Positions 9,032-17,483 of a stretch of DNA of 64,000 bases are shown in pieces. This DNA comes from JAKIYB01 sp964590255 (lineage in GTDB: Bacteria > Armatimonadota > Hebobacteria > CAIYQO01). The first letter of the stretch is position 1. Each line of letters starts with the position of its first letter. Where the stretch lies: NCBI GenBank assembly GCA_964590255.1, contig CAZPYA010000008.1, positions 1-64,000 of the forward strand, given 5' to 3'. The notes beneath the pieces were generated by a model that saw nothing but the letters and a program-made list of their open reading frames with translations, was not told the DNA's origin and did not search any database. A program made the position numbers and the translations under genes.

Positions 9032-10213
9032 ATGGCAACTCCCAACACCGCCGTCCGTCCCTTGAACGTCGGCGTCATCGGCTGCGGGGCGCTGGCCGCC
9101 GGCACACACATCCCGAACTCCGCCGCCAACCCCGGCTTGAACCTATACTCGCTGTGCGACCTGAACACCGCGCTGATGGTCGAGCAGGCCGAGCTATACG
9201 GCGTGGAGCATACCACCACCAACTACCACGACATCATCAACGATCCACAGGTGGATATCGTGGTGCTGGCCACCACCCACACGCTGCGCGCGGAGGCCAT
9301 CGAGGCCTGCGCCCGCGCCGGCAAGGCCGTCTACGTCGAAAAACCGATGGCCGACTCGGTGAAGGACATTGCGCGCATCCTCAAGGCGGTGCGCCAGTCC
9401 GGCATCCCCTTCTGCGTGGGCCACAATCGCCGCTCCTCGCCGGCGATTATCGAGGCGCTGAAGATCCTCGATAACTATCGGCAGCACCCCACCGTGGTGC
9501 CGTGGGCCTTCGACCGCAACTCGTCGCTGCGTCCGCGCCTGCCTGAGGAAGACCAGACCTGCGTGCTCATCCGCATTAACGACGACGTGCTCACCTGGAA
9601 GCCATGGGCCTTCGAAGACGGCGCCATCATCAACGAGATGACCCACTTCATCGACCTGGCGAACCTATTCATGGGGAAATTGCGCCCGGTGCAGGTTTAC
9701 GCGGTCGGCTCGGCGCGCTTCAACTTCACCATCACCATCCGCTACGAGGACGGTTCCCTCGCCACGCTGCCCCACTCGGCGGTAGGCACGCTGGACTACC
9801 CCAAGGAGCTCATCGAGATCACCTTCGGCGGCGCGATGATCGCCATCGATCACTGCATGGAAATCCGCACCATGGGCATCCAGGGCGAACCCTTCCGCCG
9901 CATCTTCAACAGCCCCGATCCCCGCGCCGCCACGCAGAAGCCGGGCATCGAGGGCTTTTATGAGTCGGCGCAGCAGCTCATTCAGGAGCGTCTGAAGGAA
10001 GGCCGCAATGACTTCTTCATCGGCGGCCCGAACAAGGGCCATTACGAGCACCTGGACCGCTTCGCCGACTGCGTGCACGGCAACGGGCCCTCACCCTGCG
10101 ACGCCGAAGAAGGCGCTAAATCCACCATGCTGGTGCTGAAAGCCTACGAATCCTGCCGCCTGGGCATGCCGTTGCCTTTCGGTCCGGACGAATATCTTCC
10201 CATTGCACTATAA
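9032..10213 (+). CDS. Gfo/Idh/MocA-family NAD(P)-dependent oxidoreductase
   Basis: 393 residues, preceded by GAGGAGC. The N-terminal Rossmann fold is shown by VGVIGCGALAAGTH (residues 13-26). EKP at 103-105 (YVEKPMADS) is the conserved motif whose lysine takes part in catalysis in this family. The C-terminal half is the usual alpha/beta substrate-binding domain (INEMTHFIDLANLF). The family oxidises or reduces sugars, uronates, inositols and related compounds. It is cytoplasmic and lies 28 bases after the lyase-like gene and 18 bases before the nitrilase gene, so it probably acts on a product of the lyase. The exact substrate cannot be read from the sequence. Confidence 0.9.
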   Translation: MATPNTAVRPLNVGVIGCGALAAGTHIPNSAANPGLNLYSLCDLNTALMVEQAELYGVEHTTTNYHDIINDPQVDIVVLATTHTLRAEAIEACARAGKAVYVEKPMADSVKDIARILKAVRQSGIPFCVGHNRRSSPAIIEALKILDNYRQHPTVVPWAFDRNSSLRPRLPEEDQTCVLIRINDDVLTWKPWAFEDGAIINEMTHFIDLANLFMGKLRPVQVYAVGSARFNFTITIRYEDGSLATLPHSAVGTLDYPKELIEITFGGAMIAIDHCMEIRTMGIQGEPFRRIFNSPDPRAATQKPGIEGFYESAQQLIQERLKEGRNDFFIGGPNKGHYEHLDRFADCVHGNGPSPCDAEEGAKSTMLVLKAYESCRLGMPLPFGPDEYLPIAL

Positions 10214-10231
10214 GATGAGCGAGGAGCTGCC

Positions 10232-11191
10232 ATGGCGCGCTACGTGACCATTTCATCCGTGGCCTGGGGCATCGCCCACGGGCAGCCCATCGAGGACGGG
10301 CTAGCGACGGCCACCGACCTGCTGCGCCGGGCGGCGGTGGCGAAGCCAGACCTGATCATCTTCCCCGAGCTGTTCCTGCACGCCGGGCAGCCCATCGAGC
10401 GCTGGCGCGACGCGGGACCGCTGCCCAACGCCTTCACCGATCATTTCGGCACGCTGGCGCGCGAATACGATGTCAACCTGGTCATCCCCATCCCCACGGT
10501 GGTGGACGACCGCTGTTACAACAGCGCGGTGGTACTGGACCGCCGCGGGGAAATCGTCGGCCAGTATGACAAGGTGCACCCGACCATCGGCGAGATGGAG
10601 AAAGGCATCACCCCCGGCGCCGGACCGGTGATCCATGATCTCGATTTCGGCCGCATCGCCCACGCCATCTGCTACGATATCAACTTCCCCTGGCAGGCGG
10701 CGGAGCTGCGCAAGCATGATGTCAACCTGATCTGCTACCATGCCCTATTCACCGGCGGACAACTGCTTAACCACTGGGCGCTGACGGCAGGCGCGTATCT
10801 CATCTCGGCGTATGAAGAAGACAGCCGCGTCATCGACATGACCGGCATTGACCTGATGGGCATCGGCCGGCGTTATGAGCAGTTCAACCTGTGGAAGCTG
10901 CAGCCGATCATGACCGCGCGGCTCAACTTCGACCGTCAGCTCTTCCACGCCGATTACAACGTGGCGGCCTACAACGGCGGCGAAAGCGCCATCAACCGCC
11001 TCCTCGCCGAGCGCGCGCACCAGGTGACCATCGACCACAACTTCCCAGTAAGCGTCTTCGCCCTCGGCGCGCTGGACGGCACAACCGTTGCCGAGCTTTG
11101 CGCCGAATACGGCTTGCAACCGCGCAACGCCTATTTCCGCGAATCGGCGGCGATAGAGGTGCGCATGCGCGAGCAGGTGGCGGCGAAGTGA
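10232..11191 (+). CDS. Nitrilase-superfamily carbon-nitrogen hydrolase
   Basis: 319 residues with the complete catalytic triad of the superfamily: Glu46 in FPELF, Lys114 in YDKVHP and Cys147 in AICYDINFP. These enzymes hydrolyse amides or nitriles to acids and ammonia, or occasionally transfer acyl groups. The start is set by GAGGAG at 10221-10226. It follows the Gfo/Idh/MocA gene by 18 bases in an operon headed by a lyase-like gene, suggesting it removes an amide from a glycan-derived intermediate; that role is inference. A second family member with similar context lies at 17484. About 100 bases separate it from the propeller gene at 11292. Confidence 0.9.
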   Translation: MARYVTISSVAWGIAHGQPIEDGLATATDLLRRAAVAKPDLIIFPELFLHAGQPIERWRDAGPLPNAFTDHFGTLAREYDVNLVIPIPTVVDDRCYNSAVVLDRRGEIVGQYDKVHPTIGEMEKGITPGAGPVIHDLDFGRIAHAICYDINFPWQAAELRKHDVNLICYHALFTGGQLLNHWALTAGAYLISAYEEDSRVIDMTGIDLMGIGRRYEQFNLWKLQPIMTARLNFDRQLFHADYNVAAYNGGESAINRLLAERAHQVTIDHNFPVSVFALGALDGTTVAELCAEYGLQPRNAYFRESAAIEVRMREQVAAK

Positions 11192-11291
11192 TGATGACGA
11201 TACAGAACAGGCACCGTTGCTTCAGTACCGACGACATCCCGCATGCTGTTTCCTGTATCCTGCATCATATCCATGACACGAGGTATCTGCC

Positions 11292-13028
11292 ATGACGACC
11301 GAACGCCAACTCGCTCCCTGTGAGGTGCTCGGTGCATTCCGCGGCCGCGGCTCCTCACCCGCGCGTCTCGTTGGCCCGGGACCAGCGGGCAGCGAGCGCT
11401 ACTACGTCAACTATTTCTACCACGAGTGTACCGACCTGGTGGCCTACCACTCCGACGGCGAGACCTTCGACGTGTGGACGAGCAGCGAGGGCGGCGCCTG
11501 GGCGATGGCCCCCAGCCCGCAGGGCAACCTCTACCTGGGCACCTTCCATCAGGGGCATGTGCTGAAGCTGGACGTGGGGGCGGGCACCCTCACTGACCTC
11601 GGACAGGCGGTGAAAGGCGACACCTTCATTTGGAGTTACACCGTGGGGCTGGACGGCCTCATCTTCGGTGGCACGTCTTCCAACTGCCACCTCTTCAGCA
11701 TCGACCCGGCCACCGACCGCATCATCGACCTGGGGCGGGTAGACGAAACGGAGTGCTACCTGCGCGCGCTCGTTGCCGGGCCTGACGGATGGATTTACGG
11801 CGCCGTGGGCTGCGGGCGGATGGACTTCATCGCCTACCATCCCCTCACCGAGACGCTGTGCCACCTGCTGCCGAAGGCGCTGCGTACCGAAGGCTTCCCC
11901 ACCCTCTTCCTCGGCTGCGACGGCCAGGTGTATGGCGCCTGCCATGACACCGCCTACCTGCTGTCGAATGGCAACCTGTTACCCGTGCCGGAAGCCCCGC
12001 CGGCCTGCGACCGCACCCGCTGGGCGGACGGCCGCCCGGCCGTCGAGGCGCCGGGATACATGGGCAACGCTATGGTCATCCACCGCGTGGGTGATGGCCC
12101 TGATGGCAACATCTACGCCAGTTCCATCCAACCGGAATACCTGCTGCGCTACGACCCCGCCACCGGCGCCCGCGACAACCTTGGGCAGATTCCCGGGGCT
12201 GAAGCCTATTCGTTCGTCAACGCCTATGACCGCCTTTTCATCGCGTCGTATACCGAGTCGACGCTGCAGGTCTACGATCCGGCGCAACCGTTTCGCCCCA
12301 GCTCGGAGCGCATTCCCACCCCGCCGGACGCCGACCGCGACTGCAACCCCGCCAACTACGGCCCGGTGGCGCCGCATCAGCAGCGCCCCTACGACATGGC
12401 GCTGGGCGCCGACGGCAACGTCTATATCGCCAGCGTAGCGGGCTACGGTTATCTGCGCGGGGTGATCGCCTGGTACGATCCACGGGCGGACCGTATCGAG
12501 TATGTGCCGAATCCCCTGGGCGAGGAGAGCCTCACCGCCCTCTGCCCGCTGCCCGACGGCGACCTTATCGTCGCCAGCGCGCTCCTCGGCGGTGGCGTAG
12601 CGGTGGCAGCCGCCGACGCCCGCCTCTTCCGCTGGAATCCACAAACGCAGGCGGTGACCGGTAATCCAGTCGTGCCCATCCCCGGCGAGAAAGAAATCAG
12701 CAACCTTACCCTTGGCGGTGACGGTCTGCTCTACGGATCCGCCTGCCAGCAGCTTTTCGCCCTCGACCCGGCCTCCATGCAAGTCCTCGCGATCGGCCGC
12801 TCCCCGTTGAGCCACGTCCGCCGCGCCGGCATGCTATCCCTCGACAATGGCCGCGTCATCGCCCTCTGCGGCCCCTATGCGGCGTTTCTCCGCTACCGCG
12901 ACGGTCTCCTCGACATCGACGCCTTCGCAAAATGCGAGAAATGGCCCTGGGTAGGCAAAGCGGTGCTGGACGGCTGGCTCTACGCTGGCTCGGGAACAGA
13001 ACTGATTCGGATCAAAATACCGGAATAA
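11292..13028 (+). CDS. Cytoplasmic beta-propeller-like protein of unknown function
   Basis: 578 residues with no signal peptide or membrane segment. GAGG seven to eight bases before the ATG sets the start. It is built of repeating short units of the type GxDGxIYGxxxxxxxLxxxDPxTxxxxDLG, for example GLDGLIFGGTSSNCHLFSID, PDGNIYASSIQPEYLLRYD and GDGLLYGSACQQLFALD, so a six- to eight-bladed propeller is likely. Similar proteins elsewhere are annotated as hypothetical or as lyase-like propellers, and polysaccharide lyase families with propeller folds exist. No catalytic residues can be assigned here. It may be the last gene of the operon starting at 6772. It ends facing the oxidoreductase gene at 13060, with no hairpin terminator between them. 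Confidence 0.75.
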   Translation: MTTERQLAPCEVLGAFRGRGSSPARLVGPGPAGSERYYVNYFYHECTDLVAYHSDGETFDVWTSSEGGAWAMAPSPQGNLYLGTFHQGHVLKLDVGAGTLTDLGQAVKGDTFIWSYTVGLDGLIFGGTSSNCHLFSIDPATDRIIDLGRVDETECYLRALVAGPDGWIYGAVGCGRMDFIAYHPLTETLCHLLPKALRTEGFPTLFLGCDGQVYGACHDTAYLLSNGNLLPVPEAPPACDRTRWADGRPAVEAPGYMGNAMVIHRVGDGPDGNIYASSIQPEYLLRYDPATGARDNLGQIPGAEAYSFVNAYDRLFIASYTESTLQVYDPAQPFRPSSERIPTPPDADRDCNPANYGPVAPHQQRPYDMALGADGNVYIASVAGYGYLRGVIAWYDPRADRIEYVPNPLGEESLTALCPLPDGDLIVASALLGGGVAVAAADARLFRWNPQTQAVTGNPVVPIPGEKEISNLTLGGDGLLYGSACQQLFALDPASMQVLAIGRSPLSHVRRAGMLSLDNGRVIALCGPYAAFLRYRDGLLDIDAFAKCEKWPWVGKAVLDGWLYAGSGTELIRIKIPE

Positions 13029-13059
13029 TGGATTATCACTATTTACATCCTGTTTCTCA

Positions 13060-14082
13060 CTAACCCACACTCGCCCGCAACGTCCCCAGCAGACGCATCA
13101 CCTCCCGCGTCTCCTCCACCGGCACGTAGGGCGCCTCGCCGTTCGCGTAGTAGGCATGACAGTGGTCGTAGAAGTTGGCGCCGGGGTATTCGGCGAGGGG
13201 CAGTTCTTCGGTATGCCAGGGGATGACTTCGTCGTTGCCATACTTGCGATCGGCAGCGGCGAGGCCGTCCTGCAGGCCGAGGTCGGACAGCTCCTCTTCG
13301 CGGTAGTAGCGCACCAGTATCGTATCGTCTTGCTGCACGGCGCTGCCGCGCGTGCCGCAGATCGTCCAGTTCGGCACCGGCACGCTGCACGCCATGTTGA
13401 TCTCCAGGTCGACGATGATGCCGTTCTCCAACTCCAGCAGCGCCTTCACCACGTCGTCGGCATCGCCCAGGCTGGCGATGTTGCGCAAGTGGCATTCCCC
13501 CCGCCGCACGCCGAAGCCGAACAGGTGCAGCACCTGATCGAGGCCGTGCGCGCCGAAATTATTGAGCATGCCGCCGCCATATTCCTTGAACGCCTGCCAA
13601 TCGTTGCGGCGGGTGTAGTTACACAGCCGGCGCTTCACCAGAAACACCTCGCCCAGCCATCCCTGCGCCAGGATATGGCGGATGGCCGCCGCCTCGTTCG
13701 TCACCCGGTGCGGTTGGAAGACCATCAGCTTGCGGCCGTGCGCGCGCATGGCGGCGATCATGCGGTCTACCTCGTCCAGCGAGCGCGCCATCGGCTTGTC
13801 GCAGAATATGTCGATGCCCCGCTCCATCGCCTGCACCGCCTGTTCGGCATGCAGGTGCGTCGGCGACGCGAGAACGATCAGGTCGAGTTGTTCGTTATCG
13901 AGCAACTCGGCGTAATCGGCGTACCCCTGCACGCCGAACGTTTGCCGCGCCTCCTCGCGCCGCGCATCCAGCGGGTCAACGACGGCGGCCAGCGTGAACC
14001 CGTCGTGCGCGAGGATATGCGGGATGTGGAACTGCCAGCCGATGCGACCCAACCCGATAACGGCGGTGTTGATGGTCTTCAT
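13060..14082 (-). CDS. Gfo/Idh/MocA-family oxidoreductase
   Basis: 340 residues with GLGRIG at 10-15 (dinucleotide binding) and DKP at 95-97 (FCDKPMARS), a variant of the EKP motif. The domain-two stretch GGGMLNNFGAHGLDQVLHLF is typical. The start follows GAGGAGCACC. It probably reduces or oxidises a sugar or inositol derivative in the cytoplasm. It lies downstream of the double amidohydrolase at 14194 on the same strand, but three REP-like hairpins stand between them, so co-transcription may be reduced. It converges on the beta-propeller gene. Confidence 0.88.
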   Translation of the reverse strand: MKTINTAVIGLGRIGWQFHIPHILAHDGFTLAAVVDPLDARREEARQTFGVQGYADYAELLDNEQLDLIVLASPTHLHAEQAVQAMERGIDIFCDKPMARSLDEVDRMIAAMRAHGRKLMVFQPHRVTNEAAAIRHILAQGWLGEVFLVKRRLCNYTRRNDWQAFKEYGGGMLNNFGAHGLDQVLHLFGFGVRRGECHLRNIASLGDADDVVKALLELENGIIVDLEINMACSVPVPNWTICGTRGSAVQQDDTILVRYYREEELSDLGLQDGLAAADRKYGNDEVIPWHTEELPLAEYPGANFYDHCHAYYANGEAPYVPVEETREVMRLLGTLRASVG

Positions 14083-14094
14083 GGTGCTCCTCTA

Positions 14095-14120
14095 CTGGGG
14101 CCGCGGATTTTCAATCCGCA
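14095..14120 (+). repeat. REP-like hairpin, copy 1
   Basis: CTGGGGCC followed by GCGGATT-TTC-AATCCGC. The forward copy just upstream of the oxidoreductase start faces copies 2 and 3, forming an inverted-pair (BIME-like) array. Confidence 0.75.
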
Positions 14121-14155
14121 TGCTTTTTTACCAATCTTTACACCGGAACCATACC

Positions 14156-14182
14156 GTGCGGATTACACATCCGCGGCCCCAG
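14156..14182 (-). repeat. REP-like hairpin, copy 2
   Basis: Reverse-oriented copy with stem GCGGAT/ATCCGC and loop TACAC, ending GGCCCCAG. Confidence 0.75.
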
Positions 14183-14186
14183 TATC

Positions 14187-14213
14187 GTGTGGATTACAAA
14201 TCCGCGCTCCCAG
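14187..14213 (-). repeat. REP-like hairpin, copy 3, overlapping a gene end
   Basis: Reverse-oriented copy (GGATTACAAATCC core, ending GCGCTCCCAG). It covers the stop codon and the last five codons of the amidohydrolase gene, whose C-terminus GSADL is thus repeat-encoded. Confidence 0.75.
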
Positions 14214-15798
14214 TTTGCTGTTTTGTGCGTATGGAAGCGATGATCCGCAGGGCGTTCTCACCCAGAATCTTCTTTTTATCCTCGACGCTGATGCGCGCAT
14301 ACAACACCCAGCCGAGTTGCTGGCGTGGGTCGCGCATGGGCAGGTCGCTGCCGTAAAGAATCCGCTCGGCGCCGACGGCGTTCACATAGTATTCGACGAT
14401 GCCGCCGGTGACCGGGGTATATGTCAGTTCGGCGTAAACGTTCGGATGGGCCTGCATGCTGGCGATGGCCATGTCGGCGGTGGCGTAGTCCGCGCCGCTG
14501 TGCGCGGCGGCGAAGAGCATATTCGGGTAACGCTCCGCCAGGTTATTCACTTCGGAAAAGTCATTCGTCGTGCGGTGGATGAGCGCATACAACCCGCGCG
14601 CGTTGGCGAACTCCCACATCGGCGCGTAGCGCGAGTCGTCGTAGCGCATGCCGAAGACGGGATACGGTTTCACGCCCAGGAAGCGCGGGTCGGCGTAGAT
14701 CGCCGCCATCTGCGCCAGCATCTCCTCGGTGGTGAAGTGCGAGACATCGAAGGAGGCCAGCCCCCACCAGGCGTCGCCGAAGACATCCAGCGCCGCTTTC
14801 GTCGCCGCGTTGCAGCCCACCGAGTCCGCGTTGACGATCCACCCCATCGCCCCGCCGCCGTCGTAGCCCAGCCGCTGCATCAGCGGCAGACAGCCTGCCG
14901 GATCGCCATCGCGCATCACGCAGATGCCACCGGCGCCCTGCAGGCCGGCATCGAGCACATGCACGTGAAAATCGATCAGCGTCATTTCCTGCGGACGGCC
15001 TTGTCGCGCGGTGCGCATGAGATCGTCCTCGTCCGGGTTCGGCGTGCAGGCTGGTTGCGCCACGCCCAGCAGCCGCGTCAGGTTGCCCCCGGCAATCTGC
15101 GCCTTCGTCGCATCCGGCAGGTCGGCGTAGTCGATGGCCGTGCGGTGCGCGCCCATTGACATATCCGGCGCGCTGCTGCTGTATAGCAGTTGCTCCGCGC
15201 AGCCCAGCCCCGCCAGCGTTTCCAGCGCGTAGTGCGCCTGGTAATGGCTGGTCATCAGGTGCAGGTTTTTGTATCGCTGCAACAGCGGCGTGTAATAGCG
15301 CTGGTGGCTCCAATACCCCTGCGCGATGGCCACCGGCAGTTCCGGATACCGTCCCAGCAGTGTCTCCAGGTTGCGGAAACCGCCGAACTGGTCCGCTTTG
15401 AAGATCGTCAGCAGCCGCTCCGCCTGCAGCATCTCTATCAATTCCGCGTTCATGTCAGAGAGTATATCCCAGGCGTTCGCTTCCGGCGACAGCATCACCG
15501 CCCGCACGTCGTGCTCGCGCAGCACGCCCGCCAACTCCGCCGGCGGCGGGCATTCGCCGGTGTGCCAGGGCAGCAGGTTCCAGATCGGAAACAGGTTCGG
15601 GTGCGGCGCCAGCGCCTCCGACAGCCGCAGGTTCCCCCACATCGGGTCGTAATTCACGCTGAGATGGCTCATCACCAGCGCCCCGGCAACCGAGCAGTGC
15701 CGCAGCTCGCCGAGGATATCGTCCAGCCGCCACCCATACGCCGGATGCTTCTGCGGCCGCGGCCCGATGCAGGTAAATGCGTCAAAAAATTGCACCAT
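14194..15798 (-). CDS. Tandem two-domain amidohydrolase, N-terminal domain degenerate
   Basis: 534 residues made of two amidohydrolase-2 type (metal-dependent, TIM-barrel) domains. The C-terminal domain (about 272-525) keeps the metal site: HVH at 278-280, His408 (LIHRT), His433 (AAHSGA) and Asp485 (LYGSDLP). The N-terminal domain (1-250) has the same layout and the same ending (LYSSSAP, then GGNLTRLLG versus GENALRII), but it reads FDAFTC where HxH is expected and has Ser209 where Asp485 lies. It is therefore probably inactive and structural or regulatory. Normal family members have one domain of about 250-300 residues. The gene is divergent from the aminotransferase at 15923. The reaction is likely hydrolysis or decarboxylation of a ring or acid intermediate. 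Confidence 0.85.
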   Translation of the reverse strand: MVQFFDAFTCIGPRPQKHPAYGWRLDDILGELRHCSVAGALVMSHLSVNYDPMWGNLRLSEALAPHPNLFPIWNLLPWHTGECPPPAELAGVLREHDVRAVMLSPEANAWDILSDMNAELIEMLQAERLLTIFKADQFGGFRNLETLLGRYPELPVAIAQGYWSHQRYYTPLLQRYKNLHLMTSHYQAHYALETLAGLGCAEQLLYSSSAPDMSMGAHRTAIDYADLPDATKAQIAGGNLTRLLGVAQPACTPNPDEDDLMRTARQGRPQEMTLIDFHVHVLDAGLQGAGGICVMRDGDPAGCLPLMQRLGYDGGGAMGWIVNADSVGCNAATKAALDVFGDAWWGLASFDVSHFTTEEMLAQMAAIYADPRFLGVKPYPVFGMRYDDSRYAPMWEFANARGLYALIHRTTNDFSEVNNLAERYPNMLFAAAHSGADYATADMAIASMQAHPNVYAELTYTPVTGGIVEYYVNAVGAERILYGSDLPMRDPRQQLGWVLYARISVEDKKKILGENALRIIASIRTKQQTGSADL

Positions 15799-15922
15799 AA
15801 AGCCGAACTCCTGAAATAGTCAACGCTCTCCTATTGAAATACGCGATAATCGGCAGGAATCCTCGTATGCCGGGCGTAATTCAGTCAAGTCTGCGAATAT
15901 TCCATCTGACAAGGATACGCCC

Positions 15923-17167
15923 ATGTCTACGTTGGCGATCAATGGCGGCACGCCCGTCCGCACCCGCGGCTTCCATGAATGGCCGGTACACGGCGACGCC
16001 GAGAAGCAGGCGCTGCAGGAGGTGCTGGACAGCGGCCTGTGGTGGTACGGCGAAAAGGTGCGCGCCTTCGAGGAGCAGTTCGCCGCCTTCCAGGACGCGA
16101 AATACGGCGTCTCCTGCATGAATGGCTCGATGTCGCTGGAGATGGGCCTCTACGCCTGCGGCATCCAGGCCGGCGACGAGGTGATCACCACGCCGTATAC
16201 CTTCATCGCGACACCGATTTCCATCCTGCGCATGAACGCCGTGCCGGTCTTCGCCGACGTCGACCTCGATACCTGGAACCTCGATCTCGAATCCGTGAAA
16301 GCGCTGACCACCGCGAAAACCGCCGCCATCATGCCCGTGCACTTCGGCGGCATCCCCGTCGACATGGACGCCTACGGCGCCTTCGCCACCGAGCGCGGCC
16401 TGCATATCGTCGAGGACGCCTGCCACAGTTGGGGTACCAAATGGAAAGGCAAGGGCACCGGCGCGCTGGGTTCGTGCGGCGGCTTCAGCTTCCAGGTGAG
16501 TAAGAATATCACCGCCGGCGAAGGCGGCATCCTCCTCACCGACGACGAGGAGATCGCCGAGATCGCCCGCAGCTTCTCCAACTACGGCCGCGGCAAAGGC
16601 GGCATCTGGTACCGTCACTACCTGCCCGGCACCAACCTGCGCATGACCGAGTTCCAGGCAGCGGTGCTGCTGGCGCAGTTGACGCGGCTGGAGGAACAGA
16701 CGCTGCACCGCGCGCGCAACGCCGCTCTCCTTGACCGCGCGCTGTCCGCCATTCCCGGCATCCGCGTGCAACAGTGCGACCCGCGCGTCACCCGGCGGTC
16801 GGTGCACGTCTACATGTTCCGCTTCCTGTCCGACGAGTGGGACGGCGTCACCCGCGACCAGTTCGTGACGGCGCTGCAGGCCGAAGGCATCGCCGGCTCG
16901 GGCGGCTACCCCGTGCCGCTGTACCAGATGCCCGTCTTCAGCAAGCAGGCGGATGAGCACGGCTTCATCCCCGAGGCCCGCCCCTACTACGCCCAGGACG
17001 TCGACTACACCCAGGTAAGCTGCCCAAACGCCGAACACCTCTGCCGCGAATCGGTGTGGTTCTTCCAGCCCTGGTTCCTCGGCGACGAGGGCGACATGCG
17101 CGACATCGCCGACGCCGTGACCAAACTCTACGAGCACCGCCACGAACTGTTGACCGTGGCGGGATAA
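15923..17167 (+). CDS. DegT/DnrJ/EryC1/StrS-family PLP aminotransferase
   Basis: 414 residues beginning MSTLAINGGTPVR, typical of the family branch that includes scyllo-inosose and keto-sugar aminotransferases. The PLP lysine is Lys194 in FSFQVSKNITAGEGG. EDACHSWGT (164-172) forms the cofactor pocket, and NYGRGKGG and NLRMTEFQAA are also conserved. AAGGAT is the ribosome binding site. It would move an amino group between glutamate or glutamine and a keto-sugar or keto-inositol. With two Gfo/Idh/MocA enzymes and two nitrilase-family hydrolases nearby, it could act in breakdown of amino sugars as well as in synthesis. It is divergent from the amidohydrolase. Confidence 0.92.
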   Translation: MSTLAINGGTPVRTRGFHEWPVHGDAEKQALQEVLDSGLWWYGEKVRAFEEQFAAFQDAKYGVSCMNGSMSLEMGLYACGIQAGDEVITTPYTFIATPISILRMNAVPVFADVDLDTWNLDLESVKALTTAKTAAIMPVHFGGIPVDMDAYGAFATERGLHIVEDACHSWGTKWKGKGTGALGSCGGFSFQVSKNITAGEGGILLTDDEEIAEIARSFSNYGRGKGGIWYRHYLPGTNLRMTEFQAAVLLAQLTRLEEQTLHRARNAALLDRALSAIPGIRVQQCDPRVTRRSVHVYMFRFLSDEWDGVTRDQFVTALQAEGIAGSGGYPVPLYQMPVFSKQADEHGFIPEARPYYAQDVDYTQVSCPNAEHLCRESVWFFQPWFLGDEGDMRDIADAVTKLYEHRHELLTVAG

Positions 17168-17291
17168 TCCGTATTGGATACAATGCACTCCAGCGGCACC
17201 AACACCGCATTGCCGCCTTCCAGCTTCGCCTCCCTGGCGCGGCTGGTGAAGGTGATCCCAGCCGTCGGTGCCCCAATATCACCATGCACGT

Positions 17292-17305
17292 TTCATCCGT
17301 ATGAA
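17292..17305. promoter_or_regulatory. LacI-type operator-like palindrome, site 3
   Basis: TTCATCCGTATGAA directly abuts the -35 box at 17306. Confidence 0.6.
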
Positions 17306-17335
17306 TTGACAGATTACCACTTGCACGGATAGCAT
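17306..17335 (+). promoter_or_regulatory. Promoter upstream of the second nitrilase gene
   Basis: TTGACA at 17306-17311 and TAGCAT at 17330-17335 with 18-base spacing. It would give a leader of roughly 140 bases. Confidence 0.5.
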
Positions 17336-17483
17336 GAATACACGGCAACTGCAGACCGTACTCTGACAGCACTGATCCGATGTCGTCATCTTTCCAATGA
17401 AATTGTCCGCGCAAGCGGACAACCGGCCGCACGGCCTGCCAGACGGGGATTTCAATCCTCGGCCATATAATCCGAGGTGCATC

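Larger units (their letters stand above)
17168..17483 (+). promoter_or_regulatory. Long regulatory leader upstream of the second nitrilase gene
   Basis: 316 bases without a gene. It holds the operator-like palindrome (17292-17305), a promoter, a 17-base repeat shared with 27174-27190, and a structured leader. The leader has a TTGTCCGC/GCGGACAA stem with GCAA tetraloop (17403-17422) and a GGCC/GGCC hairpin (17425-17436). A CCTCGG/CCGAGG hairpin (17457-17477) overlaps the Shine-Dalgarno GAGGTG. A TATAAT at 17466-17471 could also be a -10 box, but no -35 box fits it. Confidence 0.55.

Noticed and set aside
11264..11277. ATCATATCCATGAC as a sixth operator site before the propeller gene
   Set aside because: It has TCAT and ATGA at the right spacing but lacks the central CG, and no good promoter is next to it.
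13156..15159. 667-codon plus-strand open frame
   Set aside because: It is antisense to the oxidoreductase and double amidohydrolase, which both show family motifs. Composition is typical of a shadow.
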